Shown: positions 1 to 9,911 of the stretch, in pieces
How positions within the stretch are numbered: position 1 is the stretch's first letter
Layout of the letters: each line of letters opens with the position of its first letter
NCBI RefSeq assembly: GCF_028875915.1
Contig: NZ_JAPEHW010000015.1
Location: 1-63,616, forward strand
Length of the DNA stretch: 63,616 nt
Direction of reading: 5' to 3'
Origin: Pseudoalteromonas sp. G4
GTDB taxonomy: Bacteria; Pseudomonadota; Gammaproteobacteria; Enterobacterales; Alteromonadaceae
The notes under the pieces: generated by a model
What the model saw: the letters and a program-made list of their open reading frames with translations, nothing else
What the model was told of the DNA's origin: nothing
The model's database searches: none
Position numbers and translations under genes: made by a program

Positions 1-816
<816 letters not shown>

Positions 817-861
817 TTTTGTTGGTAGCCTAGCTGCCATGCATTAAAAGAGAGAAAAATT

Positions 862-1188
862 ATGTTTAAAGGCGGAATGGGTAACATGATGAAGCAAGCG
901 CAGCAAATGCAAGAGCGCATGCAAAAAGCCCAAGAAGAAATTAAAAATATGGAAGTAGTTGGTGAAGCAGGCGCAGGCCTTGTGAAAGTAACTATGCTAG
1001 GTAGTCATAATGTGCGTCGCATCGACATTGATGAGTCACTAATGGAAGACGACAAAGAAATGATCGAAGACCTAGTAGCTGCAGCAATCAACGATGCAGT
1101 ACGCCGCGTTGAAGAGCAAACAGCAGAGCGCATGCAAGCAGTAACTGGCGGTATGCAGATGCCTCCAGGCTTCAAAATGCCGTTCTAA
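862..1188 (+). CDS. ybaB: YbaB/EbfC family nucleoid-associated protein
   Basis: The product is a 108-residue YbaB/EbfC protein, a small dimeric DNA-binding protein of the nucleoid. The N-terminus ([20 protein letters not shown]) is the typical Met/Gln-rich helix, followed by the conserved core with [19 protein letters not shown] and the C-terminal PPGFKMPF, and the length is normal. The ATG at 862 follows a purine-rich AGAGAG element. It is co-directional with dnaX and probably co-transcribed with it. The usual third gene of this cluster, recR, is not present downstream; a terminator and an oppositely oriented thiolase gene follow instead. Confidence 0.95.
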   Translation: MFKGGMGNMMKQAQQMQERMQKAQEEIKNMEVVGEAGAGLVKVTMLGSHNVRRIDIDESLMEDDKEMIEDLVAAAINDAVRRVEEQTAERMQAVTGGMQMPPGFKMPF

Positions 1189-1211
1189 TTTAGAACGCTT
1201 TAACGTTTTAA

Positions 1212-1239
1212 AAATTAGCGCCTTTTGGCGCTATTTTTA
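1212..1239. terminator. Intrinsic terminator after ybaB, probably bidirectional
   Basis: A 7-bp stem TAGCGCC/GGCGCTA (1216-1222 with 1227-1233) and a TTTT loop are followed by a T-run. An A-run precedes the stem, so it can work in both directions, ending dnaX-ybaB from the left and the thiolase gene from the right. Confidence 0.85.
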
Positions 1240-1258
1240 TATCTACCAGAATTCACAA

Positions 1259-2428
1259 TTACTTTTGATACAGGGTGACTACCACAGCGCCCCCCAAGCC
1301 CACATTATGCTGTAATGCTAATCTCGCGCCCTCAACTTGTCTTTTTCCTGCTTGGCCTCGTAAATGCCAGCTTAATTCAACACATTGCGCTATGCCAGTT
1401 GCACCAATGGGGTGGCCTTTTGACATCAAACCACCGGAGGGTCCAATTACAAACTTACCACCGTAAGTATTATCACCGTCAGAAATCAGCTTTATTGCTT
1501 CACCTTCTTCACATAGCCCAAGCGCTTCATAATTAATTACTTCATTGGTGGTAAAGCAATCATGTAATTCAATTACATCAACATCTTGAGGAGAAACACC
1601 CGCGAGGTTAAAGGCTTTATTGGCAGCGCGTTTAGTCATACCGGCACCAACCGAAAGAATAGGATCTTGCCATGACTCTTGGGTATCAGTTGCCATGGCT
1701 TGGCCAATAATTTTCACCCCATGTCTAATATTATGCTTTTTAGCGAAAGCATCACTACACAGAATGACAGCTGCAGCGCCGCAGGTGGGCGGGCATGCCA
1801 TAGTGCGCGTCATATAATTATCAAAAATTATTTTGTCATTAAGCACACTTTCTACGGTAAGTGGTTTTGAAAACAGTGAATAAGGGTTATGTATGGCATG
1901 ACTTCGTGATTTTACGGCTACTTTTGCATAAAGCTCGCTAGTGACATTATATTTTTCCATATAATGTTTACCGGCTGCACCAAATGCGCGTAGTGCAATA
2001 GGCGCTTTTGGAATGCCAAATTTATCATACACAGCATTGGCTCTATCAAACGGGTTTTCCCTGTCAGACCAATGTGAGCCCAGCGCACCTGGTTGCATTT
2101 CCTCAAAGCCAAAAGCTACAGCACACTCAACCTCACCAGACAATATGGCTTGCCTTGCAGCATAGAGCGCTGTTGAACCACTAGAGCAATTATTATTAAC
2201 ATTAATGATGGGAATACCGGTTTGAGCAACATCATAAAACGCATGTTGCCCACAGGTACTGTCGCCATAAATATAAGCTGCATAGCCTTGTTCGATGTGG
2301 CTTACATTAACGCCAGCGTCAGTAAGCGCCAATCTAATAGCGTTTGCAGCCATTACGCGATACGGCTCTTGTTGGCCAGGTTTACAAAACTGTGTCATAC
2401 CGACACCAGCTACGATAACATTCTTCAT
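1259..2428 (-). CDS. Thiolase, SCP-X / lipid-transfer-protein type
   Basis: A 389-residue thiolase-fold protein of the sterol-carrier-protein-X (lipid-transfer protein) type; such enzymes join or cleave acyl-CoA chains in the cytoplasm. The nucleophilic cysteine is C81 in NNNCSSGSTAL, followed downstream by IELHDCFTTNE and the C-terminal GHPIGATG motif that carries the catalytic histidine. No fused SCP2 domain is present. The length is normal. It stands alone between ybaB and the glucosylglycerate operon, with no fadA/fadB partner nearby, so the exact acyl-CoA substrate cannot be told. A conventional FadA or AtoB is less likely because the region around the nucleophile (NVNNNCSSGS) is SCP-X-like. 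Confidence 0.85.
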   Translation of the reverse strand: MKNVIVAGVGMTQFCKPGQQEPYRVMAANAIRLALTDAGVNVSHIEQGYAAYIYGDSTCGQHAFYDVAQTGIPIINVNNNCSSGSTALYAARQAILSGEVECAVAFGFEEMQPGALGSHWSDRENPFDRANAVYDKFGIPKAPIALRAFGAAGKHYMEKYNVTSELYAKVAVKSRSHAIHNPYSLFSKPLTVESVLNDKIIFDNYMTRTMACPPTCGAAAVILCSDAFAKKHNIRHGVKIIGQAMATDTQESWQDPILSVGAGMTKRAANKAFNLAGVSPQDVDVIELHDCFTTNEVINYEALGLCEEGEAIKLISDGDNTYGGKFVIGPSGGLMSKGHPIGATGIAQCVELSWHLRGQAGKRQVEGARLALQHNVGLGGAVVVTLYQK

Positions 2429-2645
2429 TTTCAGCCTATTGTTTTTATTATCTGAATTTTATTCTTACATTAAATATCAAGCATTAGGTGATTTAAACAT
2501 TAACCAAATACCTCACTTTTTAACACTTTGTTTGTGTTATTAAGCACATAAACAATAAAAATATCGCTAAAAAAAGCATTTATCCAATAGGTAGAAGTTT
2601 TAAATATAAAAGCCTTTATATTATTTAAGGCAAACTGTCAGGTGG

Positions 2646-2693
2646 TGTGCTTTGGCACATATATTGATTTAGTTAAATACTATTTAGTTAAAT
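2646..2693. promoter_or_regulatory. Operator-like repeats upstream of the glucosylglycerate operon
   Basis: The 285-base gap between the thiolase and the operon holds two kinds of repeat close to the first gene. A palindrome TGTGC-TTTG-GCACA occupies 2646-2659. Two perfect 12-bp direct copies of ATTTAGTTAAAT lie at 2667-2678 and 2682-2693, with a period of 15 bp. They end about 20 bases before the ATG at 2714, which is preceded by AAGGA. Their place suggests operator sites or a promoter with regulatory repeats, but no known regulator site is recognised. Confidence 0.4.
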
Positions 2694-2713
2694 CGTTCTA
2701 AGGATGCATTATT

Positions 2714-4522
2714 ATGGTGCAAGCGCTATCTGCCAAGTTTCTCTCTCATTTTATAGAAAAACATTCGCTTTCTCAGGAAGTTAAAAAAACAATAAAAACT
2801 TGGTACGCACCTATCGCAGAGCAAATTGCACTGCACCAAAATAGAACAAAGCAGCCACTGGTGATTGGCATAAACGGTTGCCAAGGTTCGGGTAAAAGCA
2901 CACTTACAGACTTTTTAAACCAATATTTACGCATGTATTTTGGTTTAAATGTAGTGTCGATTTCGCTCGATGATTATTACTTATCTGCCTCTGAGCGCGA
3001 AGAGCTCGCCACAAACATTCACCCACTGCTTGGCACACGCGGCGTACCGGGTACCCACAAAATTGATCAGCTAGATCATGACTTAGCTGCGCTTACGCGT
3101 AAAACGTTAAAACGCCCTTTGTTCATTCGCCGTTTTAATAAAGCCACTGACAATCCATTCCCATCAGATAAATGGACCAAAGTTACATCAGCACCCGATG
3201 TGATTATTCTAGAAGGGTGGTGCGTTGGGCTTAACGCAGAGCCTCAAGACGCATTAAAAACACCTATAAACGCGCTTGAAGCAATAGAAGATGAAAACGG
3301 CACATGGCGTGAATACGTCAATAATCAGCTGAGTGGTGTTTACCAAAATGTGTTCGAGCGAGTTGACCGTTGGATTATGCTAAAAGCACCTAGTTTTGAT
3401 GTAGTGGCACAATGGCGCAAAGAGCAAGAAGCCAAGCTGCGTTTGCAACAAGATAAACTGCCAGCCAATAAAATTATGAGTGAGCAAGAAATAGAGCGCT
3501 TTGTGCTGTTTTTTGAAAGGCTTACCCGCGTTGCTTTAAACGAGTTTTGTCAAACTACCGACATCACCTTACACCTAAATGAAACACGCAAAATAGTTGA
3601 GGTAACAGGGCGCTTTAAACAGTTGTGTTTTCCTGAAAAGCTCGCGGTATTTACCGACCTTGATGGCACCTTGCTTGATCATTACAGCTACGAGTTTCAA
3701 CCTGCAAAAGTCAGCGTGTTTTTATGCCACGAATTGGACTTTCCTATTATTCCTTGCACTAGCAAAACCTATAAAGAAATTATCGCAATTCGCGCACAGT
3801 TAGGGCTTGGCACGCCGTTTATTGTGGAAAATGGTGCCGCCGTTTTTTTACCCAAAAAATGGTTAAAAGAAAACGTGATTGAAACCAAAGATCTGATTGA
3901 ATTTGGCGAATTCTACATTAAAGAATTTGGCCAGCCACGCAGCTTTTGGTTAAGCCAGCTAAAACAACACGCCAGCGATTTTGCACATCTTTATAAAGGC
4001 TTTGCCCAAATGACGAATAGTGAGCTGGCGGAGCTTACAGGTTTAAGTGAAAAAGACGCGGAAAAAGCCAAACTGCGCCATTACTCCGAACCTTTACATT
4101 GGAGGGGGGAAGCCTGCCAAAAAAGCGCATTTATAAAACGCATGCGCGAACATGGCGCAATCATTATTGAAGGTGGGCGTTTTTTACATGTATGTGGCAC
4201 TGAAAATAAAGGGCTAGCGCTTAAGTGGTTATTTAACCTAATTAAAGGCGAACTGCCGGGTGATTGGCTGAGTGTGGCACTCGGCGATAGCGAAAACGAC
4301 AGCGCCATGCTAGAACAAGCAGATATCGCAGTACAAATCAAATCAATGACCCATCCGTTTATTGATTTACAGCGTGAAAAAGGCGTTATGCGCTCAACTA
4401 TGCCAGGGCCTACAGGCTGGCACGAAGTGATGATGCAACTTATTAGCGAGCTTGATAACCATCATATTGAGCGCATTAAATCGATTATTAACCACCCTCT
4501 GAAGGAGAAAGACTATGGCTGA
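2714..4522 (+). CDS. Fusion of glycerate kinase-like P-loop domain and glucosyl/mannosyl-3-phosphoglycerate phosphatase
   Basis: A 602-residue two-domain protein. The N-terminal half (about 1-300) is a P-loop kinase like D-glycerate 3-kinase (GlxK/YggC family), with Walker A GINGCQGSGKST (K61), SLDDYY and the ILEGWC motif. The C-terminal half (about 308-590) is a HAD-IIB phosphatase of the mannosyl-/glucosyl-3-phosphoglycerate phosphatase family, with FTDLDGTLLDH (D315, D317) and GDSEND near residue 530. Inferred reactions: glycerate to 3-phosphoglycerate, and glucosyl-3-phosphoglycerate to glucosylglycerate. The ATG has an AAGGA ribosome site. The 3' end overlaps the next gene by 8 bases, so expression is coupled. 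The fusion places the first and last enzymes of the pathway on one chain; the sugar specificity is inferred from the neighbouring synthase. Confidence 0.82.
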   Translation: MVQALSAKFLSHFIEKHSLSQEVKKTIKTWYAPIAEQIALHQNRTKQPLVIGINGCQGSGKSTLTDFLNQYLRMYFGLNVVSISLDDYYLSASEREELATNIHPLLGTRGVPGTHKIDQLDHDLAALTRKTLKRPLFIRRFNKATDNPFPSDKWTKVTSAPDVIILEGWCVGLNAEPQDALKTPINALEAIEDENGTWREYVNNQLSGVYQNVFERVDRWIMLKAPSFDVVAQWRKEQEAKLRLQQDKLPANKIMSEQEIERFVLFFERLTRVALNEFCQTTDITLHLNETRKIVEVTGRFKQLCFPEKLAVFTDLDGTLLDHYSYEFQPAKVSVFLCHELDFPIIPCTSKTYKEIIAIRAQLGLGTPFIVENGAAVFLPKKWLKENVIETKDLIEFGEFYIKEFGQPRSFWLSQLKQHASDFAHLYKGFAQMTNSELAELTGLSEKDAEKAKLRHYSEPLHWRGEACQKSAFIKRMREHGAIIIEGGRFLHVCGTENKGLALKWLFNLIKGELPGDWLSVALGDSENDSAMLEQADIAVQIKSMTHPFIDLQREKGVMRSTMPGPTGWHEVMMQLISELDNHHIERIKSIINHPLKEKDYG

Positions 4523-5759
4523 TTTTTACCAAAATGGCATTGTAACCACGCTACATAATCTAACTAATCGAGGTGTGGAAGAGCTAGAAAACGAGCTGGT
4601 TGAGTTTTCTAAAACGCGGCCAATGGGCTTAATTTTACCCTCACTTTACAGCGAGCTAGAAGGTGAAGCGCTGCCTAAAATTGTTGAACATTTAAGTGAA
4701 GTGCCATATTTATCGCAAGTGATTATTGGCCTAGACAGAGCCACCGAAGCTGAGTTTTGTAAAGCCATTGAGTTTTTTAAATATTTAGGCCAGCCACATC
4801 AAATTTTATGGAATGATGGCCCACGATTAAAGCAGCTCGACGCCGAATTACAAGCGCTAGGCGTGGCACCGACCGAAATGGGTAAAGGCCGTAACGTGTG
4901 GTATTGCATGGGGTATGCGCTAGCCACTAAAGAGGCGGAGTCTATCGCACTGCACGACTGCGATATTTTAACTTACGACCGCAGCTTAATTGCCCGTTTA
5001 ATTTACCCTGTAGCGCACCCGCAATTTAACTACGAATTTTGCAAAGGCTATTACGCCCGTTATTCCGATGGCAAACTTAATGGCCGTGTGGCGCGTTTAC
5101 TTGTTACACCATTATTAAAAGCACTTAAACGCGTGATAGGCCATAACGACTACCTAGATTATATGGATAGCTACCGTTATTCGCTCTCGGGTGAGTTTTC
5201 GTTTAGACGTGATGTGCTAAACGATATTCGTATTCCAAGCGATTGGGGGTTAGAGATTGGCGTACTTTCAGAAATGCAGCGCAACTATGCTGCCAACCGC
5301 TTGTGCCAGGTGGATATTGCCAACGTGTACGACCACAAGCACCAAGACTTATCGCTTCATAATAGCGAAGGTGGCTTATCTAAAATGTCGATAGACATAA
5401 CCAAAGCGTTTTTTAGAAAGCTCGCCACGCAAGGTTACACCCTAAACACCGAAACCATGCGCACCATAAAAGCTACCTATTACCGCATTGCGCTCGACTA
5501 TATCGAAACCTATAAAAACGATGCGATTATCAATGGCCTGCAAGTGGATATTCACACCGAAGAAAAATCAGTAGAAATGTTTGCTAAAAACATTATGGCA
5601 GCAGGGCAATCATTTTTAGAAAAACCTATGGAAACTCCGTTTATTCCATCGTGGAACCGAGTAATTAGCGCCATGCCCGATGTGCTTTCACGCTTAGAAG
5701 AAGCGGTAGAAGAAGATTACCTCGAATTTTCAGCAAAACTTCGCAAAAAGGTAAGCTGA
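4515..5759 (+). CDS. gpgS: Glucosyl-3-phosphoglycerate synthase (GT81-like)
   Basis: A 414-residue glycosyltransferase resembling GpgS, which transfers glucose from UDP- or ADP-glucose to 3-phosphoglycerate. A metal-binding DxD-like LHDCDI motif sits near residue 150, and WGLEIGVLSEM matches the family's conserved region. The gene overlaps the upstream fusion gene by 8 bases and shares one base with the next (TGATG). A GGAG ribosome site (4504-4507) lies inside the end of the upstream gene. Since galU is in the same operon, UDP-glucose is the likely donor. A mannosyl-3-phosphoglycerate synthase is the main alternative, but the GH13 phosphorylase and GalU next door argue for glucose. Confidence 0.85.
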   Translation: MADFYQNGIVTTLHNLTNRGVEELENELVEFSKTRPMGLILPSLYSELEGEALPKIVEHLSEVPYLSQVIIGLDRATEAEFCKAIEFFKYLGQPHQILWNDGPRLKQLDAELQALGVAPTEMGKGRNVWYCMGYALATKEAESIALHDCDILTYDRSLIARLIYPVAHPQFNYEFCKGYYARYSDGKLNGRVARLLVTPLLKALKRVIGHNDYLDYMDSYRYSLSGEFSFRRDVLNDIRIPSDWGLEIGVLSEMQRNYAANRLCQVDIANVYDHKHQDLSLHNSEGGLSKMSIDITKAFFRKLATQGYTLNTETMRTIKATYYRIALDYIETYKNDAIINGLQVDIHTEEKSVEMFAKNIMAAGQSFLEKPMETPFIPSWNRVISAMPDVLSRLEEAVEEDYLEFSAKLRKKVS

Positions 5760-7507
5760 TGACCTATCCATTAAAAGAAAAACTGCTTAAGCAACTGCAA
5801 GTTATTTATGAAGGGGTCGCAATAAAGGACTCAGTGGATGCCATCGCCGATAAGCTTTTAACCCAAATGGCGTTAAGTGAAAACGCGCAAGGGCCAACGC
5901 CTTTTTTAAACCGCTGGAATGAATCGGATATTGTGATGATCACCTATGGCGACAGCATAGTATGCGACAGTGAAAAGCCGCTGGTAACTTTAAAACAATT
6001 TATTGATAGCCATTTAAGTAATGAGCTAAGCGGCGTACATATTTTGCCGTTTTTCCCGTACAGCTCAGACGATGGTTTTTCAGTGCTTGATTATTCCAGC
6101 GTGAATGAATCACTGGGAGAATGGCAAGACATTAGCGCCATAAGCAAAAGCTATAAGTTAATGGCCGATTTAGTGATTAACCACTGCTCAGCGCGCTCCA
6201 TTTGGTTTGAAAACTTTATAAAAGGCGAGGGCACAGGCCACAATTACTTTTTTACCGCATCGCAAAGCGACCCGCTTGATAAAGTGGTTAGGCCGCGCAC
6301 ATCACCTTTATTAAAGCCAGTAACCACCAAGCAAGGCGAGCAGTTTGTGTGGTGCACCTTTAGTCATGATCAAGTCGATTTAGACTTTTCAAACCCAGAA
6401 GTGCTTATTGCGTTTGTGGGTATTATTAAACAATACCTAGATGCGGGCGTGTTGATATTTCGTTTAGATGCCATCGCCTTTTTATGGAAAGAAATAGGCA
6501 CAAGTTGCATTAACTTACCGCAAACCCATGAAGTAGTAAGGCTGTTACGCACGCTTATTGAATGCGCAAATGAAAACGCCATAATAATTACCGAAACCAA
6601 CATCCCTAATATTCAAAACTTAGCGTATTTTGGTAATGCCAACGAAGCCCATGCCATTTATAACTTTTCGCTGCCGCCGCTACTTATTTACAGCTTAATT
6701 TCAGGCGATTGCCAAGCGTTAAAACACTGGTTAATGCGCATGCCACCCGCGCAAAATGGTACCTGCTATTTTAACTTTATTGCTTCGCACGATGGCATTG
6801 GCTTAAGGCCAGCCGAAGGTTTACTGAGCGAAAGCGAAATTGCCACCATGGTTAACACCATGCAAAATTTTGGCGGGCTTATTTCGTGGCGAACAGGGGA
6901 AGATGGCAGCCAAAAACCTTACGAAATGAACATTGCTTTGTATGATGCGCTTAAAGGCACAACAGATGGGCCCGATAAGCATCAGTACCAGCGGTTTATT
7001 TGCGCCCACAGCATTATGATGAGCCTAGAAGGCATTCCCGGTATTTATATTCATAGTTTGCTTGGCACCGAAAACGACTATGAAAAATACAACAACACCC
7101 ATCATAACCGCGCGATTAACCGCCACCGCTGGCAAAGCGAATTGTTAAATGATCAACTTGCCAATCCGTACAGCCATCACAGCAAAGTATTAAGCGGCCT
7201 AAAAACCTTGCTAGCAATAAGAAAACAGCAAAATGCCTTTCACCCCAACGCCACCCAATTTGTGTTGCAACTTGGCCCAGAACTGTTTGGTGTGTGGCGA
7301 CAATGTATGAATCGCAGTCAAAGTATCTTTTGTATTGCTAATATTACTAATAAGCCAGTCTCGCTTCGTTTAAACGAGCTTAATTTAATTGAAACAGAAC
7401 ACTGGTACGACTTACTCACAGATCAGCAAATTAACGATTTAAACAGCGAGTTTGCGCTGTTGCCATATCAAACAATTTGGCTAACCAATAAACGTAAGGG
7501 AGTATAA
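5759..7507 (+). CDS. GH13_18 sucrose-phosphorylase-like enzyme, probable glucosylglycerate phosphorylase
   Basis: A 582-residue alpha-amylase-family protein of the sucrose phosphorylase type (GH13 subfamily 18). Visible are the beta-barrel motifs [19 protein letters not shown], the nucleophile motif FRLDAIAF, the acid/base motif ITETN and FIASHDGIG. No signal peptide is present, so it is cytoplasmic. Members of this subfamily act on sucrose, sucrose-6F-phosphate, glucosylglycerol or glucosylglycerate. In this operon the best inference is phosphorolysis of glucosylglycerate to glucose-1-phosphate and glycerate, both of which feed neighbouring enzymes. Start and stop are coupled: TGATG overlap with gpgS upstream, and galU begins 2 bases after its stop. 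Confidence 0.8.
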   Translation: MTYPLKEKLLKQLQVIYEGVAIKDSVDAIADKLLTQMALSENAQGPTPFLNRWNESDIVMITYGDSIVCDSEKPLVTLKQFIDSHLSNELSGVHILPFFPYSSDDGFSVLDYSSVNESLGEWQDISAISKSYKLMADLVINHCSARSIWFENFIKGEGTGHNYFFTASQSDPLDKVVRPRTSPLLKPVTTKQGEQFVWCTFSHDQVDLDFSNPEVLIAFVGIIKQYLDAGVLIFRLDAIAFLWKEIGTSCINLPQTHEVVRLLRTLIECANENAIIITETNIPNIQNLAYFGNANEAHAIYNFSLPPLLIYSLISGDCQALKHWLMRMPPAQNGTCYFNFIASHDGIGLRPAEGLLSESEIATMVNTMQNFGGLISWRTGEDGSQKPYEMNIALYDALKGTTDGPDKHQYQRFICAHSIMMSLEGIPGIYIHSLLGTENDYEKYNNTHHNRAINRHRWQSELLNDQLANPYSHHSKVLSGLKTLLAIRKQQNAFHPNATQFVLQLGPELFGVWRQCMNRSQSIFCIANITNKPVSLRLNELNLIETEHWYDLLTDQQINDLNSEFALLPYQTIWLTNKRKGV

Positions 7508-7509
7508 CA

Positions 7510-8415
7510 ATGAAAAAAGTAACCAAAGCGGTGATCCCCGTTGCAGGCCTTGGCACACGTATGCTGCCAGCAACCAAAGCCATTCCAAAAGAAATGCTAA
7601 CACTGGTAGATAAACCACTTATTCAATATGTGGTGGAAGAGGCGGCTGCTGCTGGCATTAAAGAAATTGTGTTAGTAACCCATGCCAGTAAAAACTCCAT
7701 CGAAAACCACTTTGATACCAGTTTTGAGTTAGAGGCGCAGCTAGAATCACGTGTTAAACGCTCGCTCTTACAAGAGGTTAAAAGCATTAACCCCAAAGGT
7801 ATTACTATGATTTCGGTGCGCCAAGCTGAAGCAAAAGGACTAGGCCATGCCATTTTATGTGCGCGTTCGGTAATTGGCGAAGAGCCATTTGCGGTAATTT
7901 TGCCCGATGTAATCATTGATAAATACCACTCAGATTTAGGCGTAGAAAACCTCGCGAAAATGGTTAGTAACTACAACGAAACAGGCGTTAATCAAATAAT
8001 GGTAAACCCAGTAGAAATGGCACAGGTGCAAAGCTATGGCGTGGTTGATTTAGACAACCAAACCCTGTGTGCAGGCGAAACCGCTAAAATTATTGGCATG
8101 GTAGAAAAACCACCACGCGAAGAAGCCCCTTCAAACCTTGCCATTACGGGCCGTTATGTACTTTCTGAAAGCATTTGGCCAATTTTAGCCAAAACCCCAC
8201 CGGGTGCAGGCGATGAAATTCAACTAACCGATGCGCTTTATACGTTATTAGACCAAACAGGGTTAGAGGCTTACCAGCTGGTGGGCAAAACCCACGATTG
8301 CGGCAATAAGCTTGGCTTTATTAAAGCCAATATAGAATACGCCATTCAACGTGCTGAGTTTAAAGGTGAGCTAACCGATTATATTGAAACCATATTGGCC
8401 GAGAACAAGCATTAA
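7510..8415 (+). CDS. galU: UTP-glucose-1-phosphate uridylyltransferase
   Basis: A 301-residue GalU that makes UDP-glucose from UTP and glucose-1-phosphate in the cytoplasm. The N-terminal nucleotide-binding motif is [20 protein letters not shown], with the conserved EKP in GMVEKPP and the end-domain TGRYVLS. The length is normal for the family. It is the last gene of the glucosylglycerate operon, so it can supply the donor for the synthase and reuse the glucose-1-phosphate released by the phosphorylase. It may also serve general cell-envelope needs. It ends 16 bases from the convergent metallo-beta-lactamase gene; no strong terminator is seen between them. Confidence 0.95.
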   Translation: MKKVTKAVIPVAGLGTRMLPATKAIPKEMLTLVDKPLIQYVVEEAAAAGIKEIVLVTHASKNSIENHFDTSFELEAQLESRVKRSLLQEVKSINPKGITMISVRQAEAKGLGHAILCARSVIGEEPFAVILPDVIIDKYHSDLGVENLAKMVSNYNETGVNQIMVNPVEMAQVQSYGVVDLDNQTLCAGETAKIIGMVEKPPREEAPSNLAITGRYVLSESIWPILAKTPPGAGDEIQLTDALYTLLDQTGLEAYQLVGKTHDCGNKLGFIKANIEYAIQRAEFKGELTDYIETILAENKH

Positions 8416-8431
8416 GTTACAAGGGCTTTAT

Positions 8432-9820
8432 CTACTCAGCAATCACAACATTACATGAGGGTAATAGTTCTAAAAAAGCCTGTTTTAAAGCACTTTTTGC
8501 ACTGTTATCGCCATGGACAATTTTAATTGTGTGCGGCTTACGTTTAATGCGTTTTACAAAATTGAGTAAATCGTTTTTGTCGGCGTGGGCTGAATAGCCA
8601 CTAATGGTGTGCACGCCAGCATTAATCGTGACTTTTTCGTGGTTAAGTATTACATAGCCATTGTTTGGGCCATATTGTTGAATATCGCGCCCCGGTGTGC
8701 CGCTGGCTTGATAGCCAACAAATATAATATCGGCAGTTTTGTTGGGTAAAAAGGTGGTTAAATAGTTAACAATGCGGCCACCACTACACATACCGCTGGC
8801 GGCAATTACAATGGCAGGTTGTTTATTATTGGCAAGGGCACTGACCATAGCGAGGTGCTCTTTATGGCTATCTACAGTTATCAGCTGAGAAAAATCGAGC
8901 GGATGCCGATGGGCGTTAAGTTTGCGTTTGGCTTCATCATCCCACAAAGCTTTAAACTGCAAATAATGGGCAGTAAAGTTAGCCGCCATGGGCGAATCTA
9001 CAATCACATTAAGCGATTGCCAAATAGAGTTGTGTTTGCGTTCTTGATAAATAAATTGTTCTAGCTCGTATAGTAGCTCTTGTGTGCGGCCAATACTAAA
9101 GGCCGGAATAATTACTACGCCTTTGTCGGCAACCGCTTTTTCAATCACTTGTTTTAGTACTTTGGCGCGGGTTTTACGCCCTTGGTGTATTTTATCGCCG
9201 TAGGTTGATTCGATTATTAAGGTGTCGGCACGATAAGGGGATTTAGGCGAGGGCAATAGCGGTGTGTAAGGTGCACCTAAGTCGCCACTAAAAACCACAC
9301 GATGATTCTGCTTGCCTTGGGTTATGTCAATCTCAACATAACTGCTACCTAAAATATGGCCAGCGCGCTGTAAACGTAACTTTGCTTTAGATGTTTTACT
9401 TGCCAAAGTAATTGGCTGCCAGCAATTAAAATCAAGGGCAAAAATTTGCTTTTTAAGTAGTTTTAAGAACGTATTAATAAGTGACTCATCACGGGTAACG
9501 CCAATTTTAAGTGCATCTTCAATCACTAATGGCAACAACTGCGCCGATGCCTTAGAGCAATAAATAGGGCCTTTAAACCCCGCCGCAAGTAAATAAGGAA
9601 TGCGCCCTACATGATCAATATGCACATGGGTAACAATAAGCGCAGCAACAGTTGCAATATCAAACGCGATGGCAAGGACATTATCGCCACCAGTTCGTTG
9701 CTCATCCCCCTGAAACAAACCGCAATCAATTAACAGACTCGCAGCGTCATCAATTTTTAGCTGGTGGCACGAGCCGGTAACACCATTAACCGCCCCGTGA
9801 TGAAGAATTTCAATGTCCAT
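8432..9820 (-). CDS. MBL-fold, beta-CASP metallo-hydrolase (RNA-processing type)
   Basis: A 462-residue metallo-beta-lactamase protein with a beta-CASP insert, as in CPSF-73/YSH1-like ribonucleases. Metal ligands are visible in THVHIDHVGR, the RAGHILGS region, FSGDLG and the C-terminal SGYSAHAD, with VHGD near the end; IIPAFSIGRTQELLY and AASGMCSGGR are typical of the family. These bacterial proteins are presumed endo- or exonucleases on RNA, but the physiological substrate is unknown. No RNase J-like C-terminal extension is present. It is transcribed alone, convergent with galU and divergent from the cysteine desulfurase, and marks the left flank of the defence island. Confidence 0.85.
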   Translation of the reverse strand: MDIEILHHGAVNGVTGSCHQLKIDDAASLLIDCGLFQGDEQRTGGDNVLAIAFDIATVAALIVTHVHIDHVGRIPYLLAAGFKGPIYCSKASAQLLPLVIEDALKIGVTRDESLINTFLKLLKKQIFALDFNCWQPITLASKTSKAKLRLQRAGHILGSSYVEIDITQGKQNHRVVFSGDLGAPYTPLLPSPKSPYRADTLIIESTYGDKIHQGRKTRAKVLKQVIEKAVADKGVVIIPAFSIGRTQELLYELEQFIYQERKHNSIWQSLNVIVDSPMAANFTAHYLQFKALWDDEAKRKLNAHRHPLDFSQLITVDSHKEHLAMVSALANNKQPAIVIAASGMCSGGRIVNYLTTFLPNKTADIIFVGYQASGTPGRDIQQYGPNNGYVILNHEKVTINAGVHTISGYSAHADKNDLLNFVKRIKRKPHTIKIVHGDNSAKSALKQAFLELLPSCNVVIAE

Positions 9821-9911
9821 ATTTCAATTCCTATATTTATTAGTACATTATGTTTAGATAATAGCGTTATAAAATGATATAAATAAACAAATTTATACTG
9901 TGAATTTTGCT

